Assembly: GCF_049195245.1 (NCBI RefSeq)
Contig: NZ_JBMIRR010000027.1
Coordinates: 1,287,746-1,351,745 of the forward strand
Reading direction: 5' to 3'
Origin: Arenimonas sp049195245
GTDB lineage: Bacteria; Pseudomonadota; Gammaproteobacteria; Xanthomonadales; Xanthomonadaceae
DNA length: 64,000 nucleotides
Below the pieces are notes generated by a model, which saw only the letters and a program-made list of their open reading frames with translations, made no database searches and had not been told where the DNA came from. A program made the position numbers and the translations under genes. Below, one piece after another: positions 1 through 10,905 of this stretch. Each line of letters opens with the position of its first letter. Position 1 is the first letter of the stretch.

Positions 1-2
1 GT

Positions 3-350
3 CCGCTGGCGCAGCGCACCTGGGGCGAGCGCAACACCGCGGCCATCTGCCATCCACTGGCCGGTGCGCTGCCGGCGCTGCTGCGCGGCCCGCTGTGCAT
101 GCCGGCCGACCCCTTGCCCGGCGACGGCAACATGCCGCGGGTGCAGACGCCCACCTTCGGCGCCAGCCAGCGCATGGTGGTGTCGCCGGGCCACGAGGCC
201 GACGGCATCATCCACATGCCCGGCGGCCAGAGCGGCCATCCGCTGTCGCCGTTCTGGGGCGCGGGCCACGCGGCCTGGGTGCGCGGCGAGCCCACGCCCT
301 TCCTGCCCGGCGAGGCGCGCCACCGCCTGCAGTTGCGCCCGGAATCGTGA
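3..350 (+). CDS. Penicillin acylase family protein, C-terminal part (5' end outside window)
   Basis: Only the last ~115 residues are present; the reading frame is open from the first base and ends in TGA. The segment FGASQRMVVSPG followed by MPGGQSGHPLSPFW matches the conserved C-terminal part of penicillin amidase/acyl-homoserine-lactone acylase (Ntn-hydrolase) proteins, where an [F/Y]GxS.RMV strand precedes the PGGQSG..SP.. motif. Family members are periplasmic enzymes that cleave amide bonds of acylated substrates after autoproteolysis. The catalytic Ser of the beta chain would lie upstream of the window and cannot be checked. Substrate unknown. Confidence 0.75.
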   Translation, partial: PLAQRTWGERNTAAICHPLAGALPALLRGPLCMPADPLPGDGNMPRVQTPTFGASQRMVVSPGHEADGIIHMPGGQSGHPLSPFWGAGHAAWVRGEPTPFLPGEARHRLQLRPES

Positions 351-510
351 GCCCAGTCACAGTTTGAGCAAAAGTTGCTGACAGGCGTCACGTTTTGGGC
401 CATAAACGGCGTGCTGCCCGGCTCGCTCCGCCGGTGCAGGGACGGGTTGGATCGCCGTCAGGGGGAGCGATCCACCGCACCGATTCTTCGAACCGGCAAG
501 GTGGGTTGGT
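351..510 (+). other. Intergenic leader with stem-loop upstream of the 143-aa gene
   Basis: The spacer holds a 7-bp inverted repeat, GGATCGC (449-455) and GCGATCC (467-473), with an 11-base loop, 38 bases before the next ATG. It could be a leader hairpin or an operator. No convincing -35/-10 pair was identified. Confidence 0.3.
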
Positions 511-942
511 ATGGATTTCCTGATCACGATGCTGACGCAGCTGCGTCGCATGATGTTGTCCAAACAGGCCGCGGCGGTCCGCCAGGCCGTGCTGGCCCTG
601 AACATGGACCAGCGCAAGCAGACGGCCGAACACACGCTGTCCGAGATCCAGGCGGCGGCACGCCTGCCCCTGCCGCACCTTTACGGCGGCAATGGCGACT
701 CGCTCTATCGTCCCTGGACGCCGGTGGCCACCACGGCTGCGGGCCGCGTTCGCGACCGCTCCATCCAGCTTCGCCAGCGCAGCATCGCCACGTGGCTGGC
801 CGTGGTGTACCACGAGACCCGCAACGCGAAGGACGAGGGCCTGCTGGCCGTGCACCGCGAGGTGCTGGGCATCCTGCGCGAACTCAAGGACCACAAGGTG
901 GCGCCCGCGGCCGAGAAGGCCTGGTTCAACGCGGCCGCCTGA
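511..942 (+). CDS. Small conserved hypothetical protein, 143 aa
   Basis: Unrecognised family. The protein is soluble-looking, with no signal peptide or strong membrane segment, and is largely helical and basic; an N-terminal stretch FLITMLTQLRRMML is mildly hydrophobic. The C-terminal half is rich in charged helices (HREVLGILRELKDHK). ATG at 511 is the first good start, and the downstream gene dapE is convergent. Codon usage is that of the surrounding chromosome, so it looks like a resident gene. Function unknown. Confidence 0.6.
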   Translation: MDFLITMLTQLRRMMLSKQAAAVRQAVLALNMDQRKQTAEHTLSEIQAAARLPLPHLYGGNGDSLYRPWTPVATTAAGRVRDRSIQLRQRSIATWLAVVYHETRNAKDEGLLAVHREVLGILRELKDHKVAPAAEKAWFNAAA

Positions 943-976
943 CGCAGACACACCGGGGGAATCGGACAGCGGGAGG

Positions 977-2107
977 TCAGGCGGGCAACAGCCGTTCGGC
1001 GATGGCTCGGAACAGCGCGGGGAGGCGCTCGAGTTCATCCACGGCGATGCGTTCGTCCACCTTGTGGATGCTGGCGTTCACGGGACCCAGCTCCACCACC
1101 TCGGCGCCCAGGGGCGCAATGAAGCGGGCGTCCGAGGTGCCGCCACCGGTGTTTTCTTCCGGGCGCATGCCCAGGGTTTCCTGAAGCACCGCGCGCACGG
1201 CCGCCCGCAGGCGGCCCTCGCCGGTGAGGAAAGGCTCGCCGCCGCGGTGCCAGGCCAGGGTGTACTGCAGGCCATGGCGGTCGAGCACGGCCTGGGTTTC
1301 GCGCTCCAGCGCCTCGGCGCTCCAGCCCGGGTTGTAGCGGAAGTTGAACACCACCTCGCAGTGGCCGGGGATGACGTTGTTGGCGCCGGTGCCCGCGTGG
1401 ATGTTGGAAATCTGGAAGCTGGACGCCGGGAACTCCGGATAGCCGCTGTCCCATTCGCGCGCGCTGAGCTCGGCCAGGGCCGGCATGGCCTGGTGGATCG
1501 GGTTGCGCGCCTTTTCCGGATAGGCCACGTGGCCCTGGATGCCCTGCACGGTCAGCGTTCCCGACAGCGTGCCGCGGCGTCCCACGCGCAGCAGGTCGCC
1601 CAGCGCGGCCTTGGACGAGGGCTCGCCGGTGACGCAGAAGTCGATGCGGCGGCCGATGGCCCGGAAGTGGTCGGCGACGCGGCGTACGCCGTCGATGGCG
1701 TCGCCCTCCTCGTCCGAGGTCAGCAGCAGGGCCACCGTGCCCGCATGGTCCGGATGCGCGGCCACGAACTGCTCCAGGGCCACCACGAATGCGGCCACGC
1801 TGCCCTTCATGTCGGCCGCGCCGCGACCGTAGAGGTAGCCGTCGCGGATCTCGGGCACGAAGGGGTCGCTGGCCCAGGCCTCGCGCGGGCCCGGCGGCAC
1901 CACGTCGGTGTGGCCCAGGAAACACAGCACGTCGCCGCCCTGCCCGTGCGTGGCCCAGAGGTTCTTCACCGCGCCGAAGTCCAGCGACTCGCAGGTGAAG
2001 CCGGCGGCGGCCAGCCGCGCCGCCAGCAGCGCCTGGCAGCCGGCATCCTCGGGGGTTACCGAGGCGCGGGCGATCAGGTCGCGGGTCAGGTCCAGCACCT
2101 GGCTCAT
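977..2107 (-). CDS. dapE: Succinyl-diaminopimelate desuccinylase
   Basis: Hydrolyses N-succinyl-LL-diaminopimelate to LL-DAP and succinate in the lysine/peptidoglycan pathway; cytoplasmic di-zinc M20-family enzyme. The 376-aa length is the family norm. Visible motifs are LGHTDVVPPG with GRGAADMKG (metal-binding His and Asp), TSDEEGDA (catalytic Glu pair) and a C-terminal TGGGTSDARF. ATG at 2107 overlaps the stop of the upstream yffB gene by 4 bases (ATGA), indicating translational coupling. It is the last gene of the leftward group that also holds dapD. Confidence 0.96.
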   Translation of the reverse strand: MSQVLDLTRDLIARASVTPEDAGCQALLAARLAAAGFTCESLDFGAVKNLWATHGQGGDVLCFLGHTDVVPPGPREAWASDPFVPEIRDGYLYGRGAADMKGSVAAFVVALEQFVAAHPDHAGTVALLLTSDEEGDAIDGVRRVADHFRAIGRRIDFCVTGEPSSKAALGDLLRVGRRGTLSGTLTVQGIQGHVAYPEKARNPIHQAMPALAELSAREWDSGYPEFPASSFQISNIHAGTGANNVIPGHCEVVFNFRYNPGWSAEALERETQAVLDRHGLQYTLAWHRGGEPFLTGEGRLRAAVRAVLQETLGMRPEENTGGGTSDARFIAPLGAEVVELGPVNASIHKVDERIAVDELERLPALFRAIAERLLPA

Positions 2108-2466
2108 TTGGATTTCCCGAAGCGCAGCTTGTAGGCATTGTCGGTGAAGCCGACGCTGACCGTGCCGTCGTCGGTCACCAGCACCGGGCGCTTCACCAGC
2201 GCCGGATGTTCCTTGATCAGCAGGGTCCATTCGGGGTCGCTGGCCGGCGCCTTGCGTGCCTCCGGCAGCTGGCGCCAGGTGGTGGAGGCGCGGTTGACCA
2301 GCTTGTCCCAACCGCCCAGCTGCGCGGCCCAGGCCTTCAGGGTTTCGGCCGGCACGCGGTTGGCGCGGTAGTCGACAAAGGCATGGTCGACTTCGAATCG
2401 CTTGAGCCAGTTGCGTGCCTTGCGGCACGTGTCGCAGGCCTCGAGGCCGTAAAGCGTCGTCGTCAC
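2104..2466 (-). CDS. yffB: ArsC/Spx-family thioredoxin-fold protein YffB
   Basis: A 120-aa arsenate-reductase-like protein of the Spx/MgsR/YffB group, with a CDTC motif at residues 11-14 and the conserved KRPVL segment near residue 92. In many gammaproteobacteria this gene lies directly before dapE, as here, with a 4-base overlap. The molecular role is not established; it is often annotated as an arsenate-reductase-like or regulatory thiol protein. There is no arsenic-resistance context here, so an arsenate reductase role is unlikely. Confidence 0.9.
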   Translation of the reverse strand: MTTTLYGLEACDTCRKARNWLKRFEVDHAFVDYRANRVPAETLKAWAAQLGGWDKLVNRASTTWRQLPEARKAPASDPEWTLLIKEHPALVKRPVLVTDDGTVSVGFTDNAYKLRFGKSK

Positions 2467-2491
2467 TGGCTGTCTCCCGCGGGCATGCGGC

Positions 2492-4489
2492 CTAGTTTGC
2501 CCGTTCGCCGCCCAGGTGTGTGGCCAGGAAGGCGAGCAGGCGGGTGTAGTGGGCGCGCCGGTTGTCTTCGGCGAAGAAGCCGTGGCCCTCGGTGGAAACG
2601 TACAGGGTTTCGACCGGCGTTCCGGCCGCCTTCAGCGCGCGCTCCATCGCCCTGGTGTGTGCGATCGGGGCGATGCGGTCGCGTCCGCCGGCCACCAGCA
2701 GCACGGGCGCACGGATGCGGGCGGCCACCGTGGTGGCGGATGCCTCGCGCAAGGCCTCGCCCTCGCCTACCCATTCCGAGAGCCAGAGCTTGCTCGAGGC
2801 GCCGCGCCGCGCGTCATCGTCGACCATGCGCTGCAGGTCGTAGACGCCGACATAGCCGACGCCGCAGCGGTAGAGCCCGGGTTCGCGCGCCAGGCCCATC
2901 ATGCTGGCGTAGGCGCCGTAGCTGGCACCGTAAAGGCAGATGCGGGCCGGATCGGCATGGCCCTGTGCGATCGCCCAGCGGGTGGCGTCGGTGACGTCGT
3001 CCTGCATGCGGCCTCCCCATTGGCGGGCACCGGCCTGCAGGAAGGCGCGACCTCGGTTGCCCGAACCGCGGAAATTCACCTGCAGCACCGCATAACCGGC
3101 CTGGGCCAGCAGTTGCGCTTCGTTGTCGAACTCCAGGGCATCGAACTCACCGAAGGGACCGCCATGCGGCATCACCACCATCGCCTTCGGCCCCGGCGCT
3201 CCCTTCGCGCGGGTCAGAAGGCCATGCAGCACGAGGCCGTCGCGCGCCTCGATGAGTACCGGTTCGACCGGAGCGGTGGCCGCGGGATGAAGCCACTCGC
3301 GTCGGCTCAGCACGCGGTTGGCCTTCTTGGCAACGGTGTCGAACAGGAAAAAATCGCCCGGGTTGCGCGCCGACCAGTTCAGCAACAGGGCCAGGCGGCC
3401 ATCGTCGGTGCTGGAGATCACGTGCACGGGATCGCCCCCGAAGCCCTTTTCCAGGCTGCGTTGCAGCAGGGCTGCCGGGGATTTTTCGTCGAAGTAGGCA
3501 GTGCGCACTGAGGCGCCGCTATACATCACACCCAGGGGTGCCCGCGACCTGCCGGTATCGCGCACGATCCGGTAAGGGTCGAGCTCCTCGTCGCGCAACA
3601 CGGGCCGGCGCTCGCCGGTGCGGGTGTCGAAGGCAACCACCGAATTGGGTCCCTGGGCATGCTCGACTTCGAGGTACGCGACCTGGTCGTCCGTGGCGAA
3701 GCCCAGGGGAAACTCGCGCACCCGGCTGCTGGACTCGTCGTTGACCAGCGTCCACTCGGCGTCGTTGTCGGCGCGATGGTAGAGCTTGCTGATGTTGTCG
3801 GCAGCCGCGCCCACGGCGAAGCGCACCCGGCCCGCATTGTCGGTGCCGAAGCTGGCGCGCGGTACCGGGCCTTCGGCAACGGGACTGCGCCTGCCGCTGC
3901 GAAGGTTCATCTTCTGGACCTTGGTGCGTGGCAGGGTCTCGTACGGCCACACCTCGATCAGCACGTGCTGGGGGTCGTCGGGAAGACGGTGCAACAGATG
4001 GGCCGCCACATCGCGCGGGCGGTTCAACTGGACCACGCCCACATGCGGCCTGGGATCATCGCCCGCGCGGAAACCCACCAGCGTTTTCGCTTCGCCATCC
4101 ACGGCCGCGACGCCGTAGAGCTCGCCGGTGGGCACGGGGGTTTCCAGTGCACCGAACTTCTCGGCGATGGACACCAGCAGGTAGTCGTCGCTGACCCAGT
4201 CGAAATCGGTGACGTGGCTGTTCGGACCCAGGTTGAAGACTCCGGTGGCCGCCATGTCGCTGCGGCGGATCACCACCAGCGAGGTGGCGTTCTCCTGGGC
4301 CACGGTGGTCGCGTAGTAGGTGCCGGCGGGGGACAGCGCCAGGTCGTCGTAGGCGTTGGGCCGCAGGTGCGAAGACAGGTCGATGCCGGCGTTAGCCGGG
4401 CCCGCCAGTGCTGCCGCCGCAAGTAGGGCACCGGCGAGAACTACGGCTTTGACGCCTGCGCAGACGCCGGCCTGTCCCAACAGCCTCAT
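2492..4489 (-). CDS. Secreted S9 family (prolyl oligopeptidase-like) peptidase, copy 2
   Basis: 665 aa: an N-terminal signal peptide (cut probably after PANA near residue 35), a beta-propeller-like region and a C-terminal alpha/beta hydrolase. The Ser-Asp-His triad is visible as GASYGAY (Ser523), GGRDRIAP (Asp604) and EGHGF (His636), typical of acylaminoacyl/dipeptidyl peptidases of family S9. It probably cleaves peptides in the periplasm or outside the cell. ATG at 4489 overlaps the stop of the preceding paralogue by 4 bases. The two proteins are clearly related along their whole length and arose by tandem duplication. Confidence 0.92.
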   Translation of the reverse strand: MRLLGQAGVCAGVKAVVLAGALLAAAALAGPANAGIDLSSHLRPNAYDDLALSPAGTYYATTVAQENATSLVVIRRSDMAATGVFNLGPNSHVTDFDWVSDDYLLVSIAEKFGALETPVPTGELYGVAAVDGEAKTLVGFRAGDDPRPHVGVVQLNRPRDVAAHLLHRLPDDPQHVLIEVWPYETLPRTKVQKMNLRSGRRSPVAEGPVPRASFGTDNAGRVRFAVGAAADNISKLYHRADNDAEWTLVNDESSSRVREFPLGFATDDQVAYLEVEHAQGPNSVVAFDTRTGERRPVLRDEELDPYRIVRDTGRSRAPLGVMYSGASVRTAYFDEKSPAALLQRSLEKGFGGDPVHVISSTDDGRLALLLNWSARNPGDFFLFDTVAKKANRVLSRREWLHPAATAPVEPVLIEARDGLVLHGLLTRAKGAPGPKAMVVMPHGGPFGEFDALEFDNEAQLLAQAGYAVLQVNFRGSGNRGRAFLQAGARQWGGRMQDDVTDATRWAIAQGHADPARICLYGASYGAYASMMGLAREPGLYRCGVGYVGVYDLQRMVDDDARRGASSKLWLSEWVGEGEALREASATTVAARIRAPVLLVAGGRDRIAPIAHTRAMERALKAAGTPVETLYVSTEGHGFFAEDNRRAHYTRLLAFLATHLGGERAN

Positions 4490-6453
4490 GGCGCCTTCGC
4501 CTTGGCACCTCCAAGATGGCGCGAGAGGAAGTCGAGCAGTCGCGTGTAGTACTCGGTGCGGTGTTCGGGCGTGTAGAAGCCGTGGCCTTCAGTCTTGTAG
4601 TAGAGCGTTTCCACCTGCACGCCAGCGCGCTGCAGCGCCTTCTCCATGCGCTCGGTGTGCTCGATCGGCGCGATGCTGTCTTCGCCGCCGGCGGCCATGA
4701 ACACCGGCGCCTTCACCTTGGCAGCCAGGGTGATGGCGGAGTTGGCCTGCAGCGTATTGATGGGACCGACCCAGTCGTTCATCCAGGTCTTCGCCGAGTC
4801 GCTGTCGCGGCTGTCCTGCTGGTGCATCATCGGCAGGTCGTACACGCCGACATAGCCGGCGGCACAGCGGTAAAGCTCGGGTTCGCGCGCCGCGCCCACC
4901 AGGGCCGCATAGGCGCCGTAGCTGGCGCCATAGATGCAGATGCGCGACGGATCGGCGATGCCCTGGGCGATGGCCCACCGCGTGGCATCGGTCACGTCGT
5001 CCTGCATGGCGCCGCCCCACTGGCGCGCGCCGGCCTGGTTGAAGGCCCGACCGTAGTTGCCGGAACCGCGGAAGTTGATCTTCAGCACCGCATAGCCCGC
5101 CTGTGCCAGCATCTGGGCCTCGTCGTCGAACTGCCAGGTGTCGAAGATTCCGAACGGGCCGCCGTGCGGAAGCACCACCATCGGCAGCTTGCCGGTGGCG
5201 CCACGGGGCCGCGTCAGGTAGCCATGCAGGGCCAGGCCGTCGCGGGACTTCAGCGTGACCGGCTCGGCCTGGGCCATCTGCTCGGGGTCGAACCAGTCGC
5301 GACGGCTGATGACGTGCTCGGCTTTCAGTGCTTCGCGGTCAAACACGTAGAAATCGCCCGGATTGCCGTCGGTGTAGGTCTGCACCAGCGACAGCTTGCC
5401 GTCGCGGGTGGTGGACGTGATCAGCACGGCCTGGCCGGCGAAGGCCTTCTCCAGCGTGCGGTAAAGCCGCGCATCGGCGGACGCGTTGTCGAAAAATTCG
5501 GTACGCGGCTTCCCGTCCATGAACACGGCGCCCACCGGCGCGCGACCCGCGCCCGTCTGCCGGATCACCAGCCACGGATCCACGCTGTCGTCGCTGAGCA
5601 CGGTCTTGCGCTCGCCGCTGGCGACGTCATAGGCCACGATCAGGTCCGGACCCTGCCGCTGGTCGGACCGCAGGTAGGCGATGCGATCGTCGGGCGAAAA
5701 ACCGATCACGCTGTCGACGCGGCCGGTCTTGAGCTCGTCGTTGATCAGCTCCCACTCGGTGTCGGCGTCCTTGCGGTAGTACAGCTTGCTGGCGTTGTCC
5801 GAACCGGCGCCCCGGGCAAAGCGAACCACGCCATGGTTGTCGGTGGCGAAGACGGCACGCTGCACCGGCACCCGGGCGGCCGTGGTCCGGCGGCCCGTGT
5901 AGACGTCCAGCCGCTCGGCGCGGGTGTAGGGCTCGGCACTGAACGGCGAGATCGAGACGATGACGTGCTTGTCCTCGTTGGGCAGATCGTCCACCAGCTC
6001 CGCAAACACGTTCTCGGCCTCCTTGGGCCGGATGCGGGTGCCGGCACCGGCGTTCTCGACGCGGAAGCCCACCAGGTTCTCCGCCCGCGAACCGTCCACG
6101 TTGACCGCGAACAGTTCACCGGTGAGCACGGGCTTGTCGAGCTGGCCGAAACTTTGCGACGGGCTGATCAGCACGCGGTCGTTGCTGACCCAGTTGAATT
6201 CCTCGATGTGGGTGTCCTTGCCCAGGGCGAAGGAGGCCGTCTTCTTGCCATCGGAACGCTGCAGGATGACCAGGCCGGTCCGGTCCTCCATGGGCACGGT
6301 GGCGGCGAGGTATTCGCCGGTGGGCGAGATCTTGATGTCGCGGAAGACGTCGCGCTTGACGAAGGCCGCCACATCCACGCCGGCGGCGCGTGCAGGCGGG
6401 GCGGTGAGCGTCGCGTTAAAGGCCAAGGCGAGAATCAGAAGGGAGGTGCGCAT
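4486..6453 (-). CDS. Secreted S9 family (prolyl oligopeptidase-like) peptidase, copy 1
   Basis: 655 aa. The start was placed at ATG 6453 because it follows a GGGGAA ribosome-binding site and opens a classic signal peptide (MRTSLLILALAFNATLT, cut after ARAA or ARA); a longer frame upstream lacks these. Catalytic residues: GASYGAY (Ser511), GGEDSIAP (Asp592), EGHGF (His624). It is a paralogue of the next gene, with which it overlaps by 4 bases. The pair lies between dapD and yffB, genes more usually adjacent in relatives, so it is probably an insertion into this cluster. Confidence 0.93.
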   Translation of the reverse strand: MRTSLLILALAFNATLTAPPARAAGVDVAAFVKRDVFRDIKISPTGEYLAATVPMEDRTGLVILQRSDGKKTASFALGKDTHIEEFNWVSNDRVLISPSQSFGQLDKPVLTGELFAVNVDGSRAENLVGFRVENAGAGTRIRPKEAENVFAELVDDLPNEDKHVIVSISPFSAEPYTRAERLDVYTGRRTTAARVPVQRAVFATDNHGVVRFARGAGSDNASKLYYRKDADTEWELINDELKTGRVDSVIGFSPDDRIAYLRSDQRQGPDLIVAYDVASGERKTVLSDDSVDPWLVIRQTGAGRAPVGAVFMDGKPRTEFFDNASADARLYRTLEKAFAGQAVLITSTTRDGKLSLVQTYTDGNPGDFYVFDREALKAEHVISRRDWFDPEQMAQAEPVTLKSRDGLALHGYLTRPRGATGKLPMVVLPHGGPFGIFDTWQFDDEAQMLAQAGYAVLKINFRGSGNYGRAFNQAGARQWGGAMQDDVTDATRWAIAQGIADPSRICIYGASYGAYAALVGAAREPELYRCAAGYVGVYDLPMMHQQDSRDSDSAKTWMNDWVGPINTLQANSAITLAAKVKAPVFMAAGGEDSIAPIEHTERMEKALQRAGVQVETLYYKTEGHGFYTPEHRTEYYTRLLDFLSRHLGGAKAKAP

Positions 6454-6582
6454 GGATTCCCCGAAATGTGGGCCAGGTGGATTTCCAGCGCCTAGTATTC
6501 CTGCACCGCCCCTGCCCGTCGATCCTGTAGCGACGTCGACATCGAAAATGGTGGCCCGCGTCACGGATCGCGGGCCGCGTTC

Positions 6583-7405
<823 letters not shown>

Positions 7406-7431
<26 letters not shown>

Positions 7432-10060
7432 GCTCCATGTCTCCATCGACGCAGGCCACGATGGCCTGGCTCAGCTTGTCCAACAGGGCCTGGTCCTCGA
7501 TGGCGCGGTCGCGCTCGTCGGTGAGCAGGAAAAAATCCTCGACCTTCTCGCCGAAGGTGGCGATGCGGGCATCGTGAACGCGCAGCCGGTGCTGGCGCAG
7601 CACCTGGGCCACGCCGGCCAGCAGCCCGGGCTGGTCGGTGCAGACCAGGCTCATGCGGGTGCGGCTGCCGTCGGGCAGGTGGTCGAAGGTGACGCGCGCG
7701 GGCACGCGGAAATGCCGCAGCTGGCGCGGCGCCGCGCGGCGGGCCGGGCGCACGCGCGCCGGGTCGCGCAGGGCGGCCAGCAGCGCGGCTTCCACCGCGG
7801 CCGGGTCGGGGGCCTGGCCCTGCGGCGCGACCAGCTGGAAACTGTCGAGCGCGTGGCCGTCGGCCGACCCCAGCACGCGCGCATCGAGCACGTTCAGGCC
7901 CAGCCGGTCGAGCGTGGCGACCAGGGCCGCGAACAGGCCGTCGCGGTCGGGCGTGCGCACGAACACCTCCAGCCCGTCCTGCTGCAGGTGCGGTCGCACC
8001 AGCACCTGGGTGTCGCCGCCGCGGGACTCGGCGATGCCGCGCGTCTGCCAGGCGATCTGTTCGGGCCGGTAGCGCAGGAAGCCGACGTCGGGATAGCTCT
8101 TCCAGATGGCTTCCACCTCGGCCTGGTCCAGGCCCTCGCCCAGCAGCCGCTCCATCGCCACCGCGCGGGTCTCGGCCATGATCTCGTTGGCGTGCACCGG
8201 GTTTTCCAGGCCACGCCGCAGCGCGAAACGCGTGGCCGAATACAGGTCGGCCAGCAGGCGGTCCTTCCAGGCATTCCACAGCTTGGGGCTGGTGCCGGCG
8301 ATGTCGGCGCAGGTGAGCAGGTACAGGTAGTCCAGGTGTTCGCGGTCGGCCACCTTGTTGGCGAAGCGCGCGACGACGTCCGGGTCGGAGATGTCCTGGC
8401 GCTGCGCGGTCACCGACATCAGCAGGTGCTGTTCGACCAGCCAGGCCAGCAGGTCGGCGTCGGCGGCGGGCATCGCGTGCACCTGCGCGAACTCGCGCGC
8501 ATCCACCGCGCCCAGCTCGGAATGGTCGCCGCCGCGGCCCTTCGCGATGTCATGGAACAGCCCGGCCAGCAGCAGCAGGTGCGGCTTGCGCAGGCGCGGC
8601 AGCACCTCGTGCGCGATCGCGAAGCGCTCGTCCACCCGGCGCGCGAAGCCATCCATGTGCGCCAGCACGGTCAGCGTGTGCTGGTCGACGGTGTAGACAT
8701 GGAACAGGTCGTACTGCATGCGCCCCGACACCTTGCCGAAGGCCGGCAGGTAGCGCGCCAGCACGCCCATGCGCGCCATGCGGGTGAGCGTGGCCACCGC
8801 GCGGCGCGATTCGAGCAGCTGCATGAAGCGCTGGCGCACCTCGGGCGGCTGCTCGGTGCACGGCGCGATCGCCTGCAGCGACTCACCCAGCGCGCGCGCG
8901 GTTTCCGAATGCAGGCCGCGGGCCTCGGGCAATCCGTCCCAGACCGCGAACAGTTCCAGCATCGGCGCCAGGCCTTCGCGCAGTCGCTCGGGCCGGGTCA
9001 TCGCCAGGTAGCCGTGGCGCAGCTCGTAGCCCTCGCCCGCCGGCACCGGCGGCTCGTCGCCCGAGAGCTGTTCCTCGAATCGCTGCAGCAGCCGGTCGTT
9101 GATGCGCATCACGGTGGCGGCGCTGCGGAAGAAGCCCTGCATCATCTGCTCCACCGCCAGGTTGTCGCGGTGTTCGTCCTTCAGGCCCAGCATGGCCGCC
9201 AGCGACTTCTGGTGGTCGAAGCCCAGGCGCTCCTCGCGCCGCGGCGCCAGCAGGTGCAGGCCGAAGCGCAGGCGGGCCAGCTGGCGCCATTCGCGCTCGA
9301 GGCTGGCGCATTCGTCTTCGCCCAGCAGGCCCAGCGGCGTCAGTGCACGCAGGCCCGGCACGCCGTACAGGCGCATGCCCATCCAGGTGACGGTCTGCAG
9401 GTCACGCAGTCCCCCGGGACCTTCCTTGATGTTGGGCTCGAGGTTGTGGGCGGTGTCGTGGAAGCGGGCGTGGCGCTGGCGCTGCTCCTCGCGCTTGGCG
9501 TGGAAATAGTCCGCCGGCGGCCAGATCGCCGGCGGCGCCAGGGCGCTGGCTAGGCGGCCGGGCGCCCCGGGTTCGCCCGACAGCAGGCGGCATTCCATCA
9601 GCGCGGTCAGCACCGTGATGTCCTCGCGCGCCGCATCCACGCACTGCGCCAGCGAGCGCACCGCCTGGCTGGTGGCCAGGCCGGCGTCCCACAGCAGCGA
9701 GAAGAAGTGGCCGATCGCGGTTTCGTGCGCCTGCTGGGCGGCGGGTTCGGCCAGCACCAGCAGGTCGATGTCCGACTGCGGATACAGCTCGGCGCGGCCG
9801 TAGCCGCCGGTGGCCAGCAGGTGCAGGGCCGCCTGCGCCGGCAGGCAGCGGGTCCAGGCCGACAGCACCACGGCATCGCTGGCTTCGGTGCACAGCGACA
9901 CCAGCCGGTCGATGGCCTCGCCGGCCTCGAAGCGGCGGCGCAGCTCGAGCCGGCGCGCGGCCAGCCCGGCCTTGGCGGCCTCGCGCCAGGTGGCGTCGTC
10001 GCCGGCCGCGGCGAGGGCGGCCACCAGGGTCGGGGAAACGGGCGTGGGCACGGCGCTCAT
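7406..10060 (-). CDS. glnD: Bifunctional uridylyltransferase/uridylyl-removing enzyme (PII regulator)
   Basis: Senses glutamine and adds or removes UMP on PII signal proteins. 884 aa, the usual length. The nucleotidyltransferase motif GGYGRAELYPQSDIDL lies around residue 85, the HD hydrolase signature HDIAKGRGGDHSELG around residue 510, and two ACT domains form the C-terminus (TPDRDGLFAAL and TDQPGLLAGVAQVL). ATG at 10060 was chosen over upstream in-frame codons because it starts 13 bases after the map stop. The 3' end overlaps the dapD start by 26 bases. Confidence 0.96.
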
Positions 10061-10073
10061 GGGCCGGCCCCGG

Positions 10074-10850
10074 TCACAGGTCGTTGTCGTCGCCGGGGAG
10101 GCGGGTGAGGATCTCGACGCCATCGTCGGTGACCGCCACCGTGTGCTCCCACTGGGCCGACAGCGACTTGTCCTTGGTCACGACGGTCCAGCCGTCGTTG
10201 AGCAGCTTCGTATGGCGGCTGCCTTCGTTGATCATCGGCTCGATGGTGAAGGTCATGCCCTTCTGCAGCACCACGCCCGACTGCGGCTGGCCGTAGTGCA
10301 GCACCTGCGGGTCCTCGTGGTAGATGCGGCCGATGCCGTGGCCGCAGTACTCGCGCACCACGCTGAAGCGCTCGGCTTCGGCGTACTTCTGGATGGCGTG
10401 GCCGATGTCGCCCAGGGTAATCCCCGGCTTGACGATGCGGATGGCGCGAAACATGGCCTCGCGGGTCACCTCGACCAGGCGGCGGGCCTTGATGCTGGGC
10501 TCGCCGACGAAATACATGCGGCTGGTGTCGCCGTGCCAGCCGTCCTTGATGACGGTGACGTCGATGTTGACGATGTCCCCGTCCTTGAGGATCTTGGCCT
10601 CGCTGGGGATGCCGTGGCAGATGACGTTGTTGACCGAGGTGCAGATGGTGGCCGGGAAGCCCTTGTAGCCCACGTTGGCCGGGATGGCCTTCTGCACGTC
10701 CACGATGTGGTCGTGGCAGATCCGGTCCAGCTCGGCGGTGCTGACGCCCGGCTTCACGTGCGGGGCCACGACCTGCAGCACCTCGGCGGCCAGGCGGCCG
10801 GCCACGCGCATGCGTTCGATGTCTTCGGGGGACTTCAGGGTGATCCTCAT
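10074..10850 (-). CDS. map: Methionine aminopeptidase type I
   Basis: Removes the N-terminal Met from nascent proteins. 258 aa; the five metal ligands sit in NIDVTVIKDGWHGDTSR (two Asp), YCGHGIGRIYHEDP (His), FTIEPMINEG (Glu) and AQWEHTVAVTDDG (Glu). It is divergent from rpsB, the classic gammaproteobacterial arrangement, and is followed after 13 bases by glnD. Confidence 0.97.
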   Translation of the reverse strand: MRITLKSPEDIERMRVAGRLAAEVLQVVAPHVKPGVSTAELDRICHDHIVDVQKAIPANVGYKGFPATICTSVNNVICHGIPSEAKILKDGDIVNIDVTVIKDGWHGDTSRMYFVGEPSIKARRLVEVTREAMFRAIRIVKPGITLGDIGHAIQKYAEAERFSVVREYCGHGIGRIYHEDPQVLHYGQPQSGVVLQKGMTFTIEPMINEGSRHTKLLNDGWTVVTKDKSLSAQWEHTVAVTDDGVEILTRLPGDDNDL

Positions 10851-10869
10851 GCCCGGGATTATCCCTCAG

Positions 10870-10899
10870 TTGCGGCCGATTCGGCCAGCGGGCTATAAT
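10870..10899 (+). promoter_or_regulatory. Sigma-70-type promoter of rpsB-tsf
   Basis: A perfect -10 TATAAT (10894-10899) is preceded by TTGCGG (10870-10875) with an 18-base spacer. The -10 is followed by CCCG, a pattern repeated before several other genes in this window. Transcription would start near 10906 and give a leader of ~220 bases. Confidence 0.7.
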
Positions 10900-10905
10900 C
10901 CCGCG

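Noticed and set aside
2104..2466. yffB considered as an arsenate reductase
   Set aside because: The CxxC motif and position beside dapE match the YffB/Spx-like group, and no arsenic genes are nearby.
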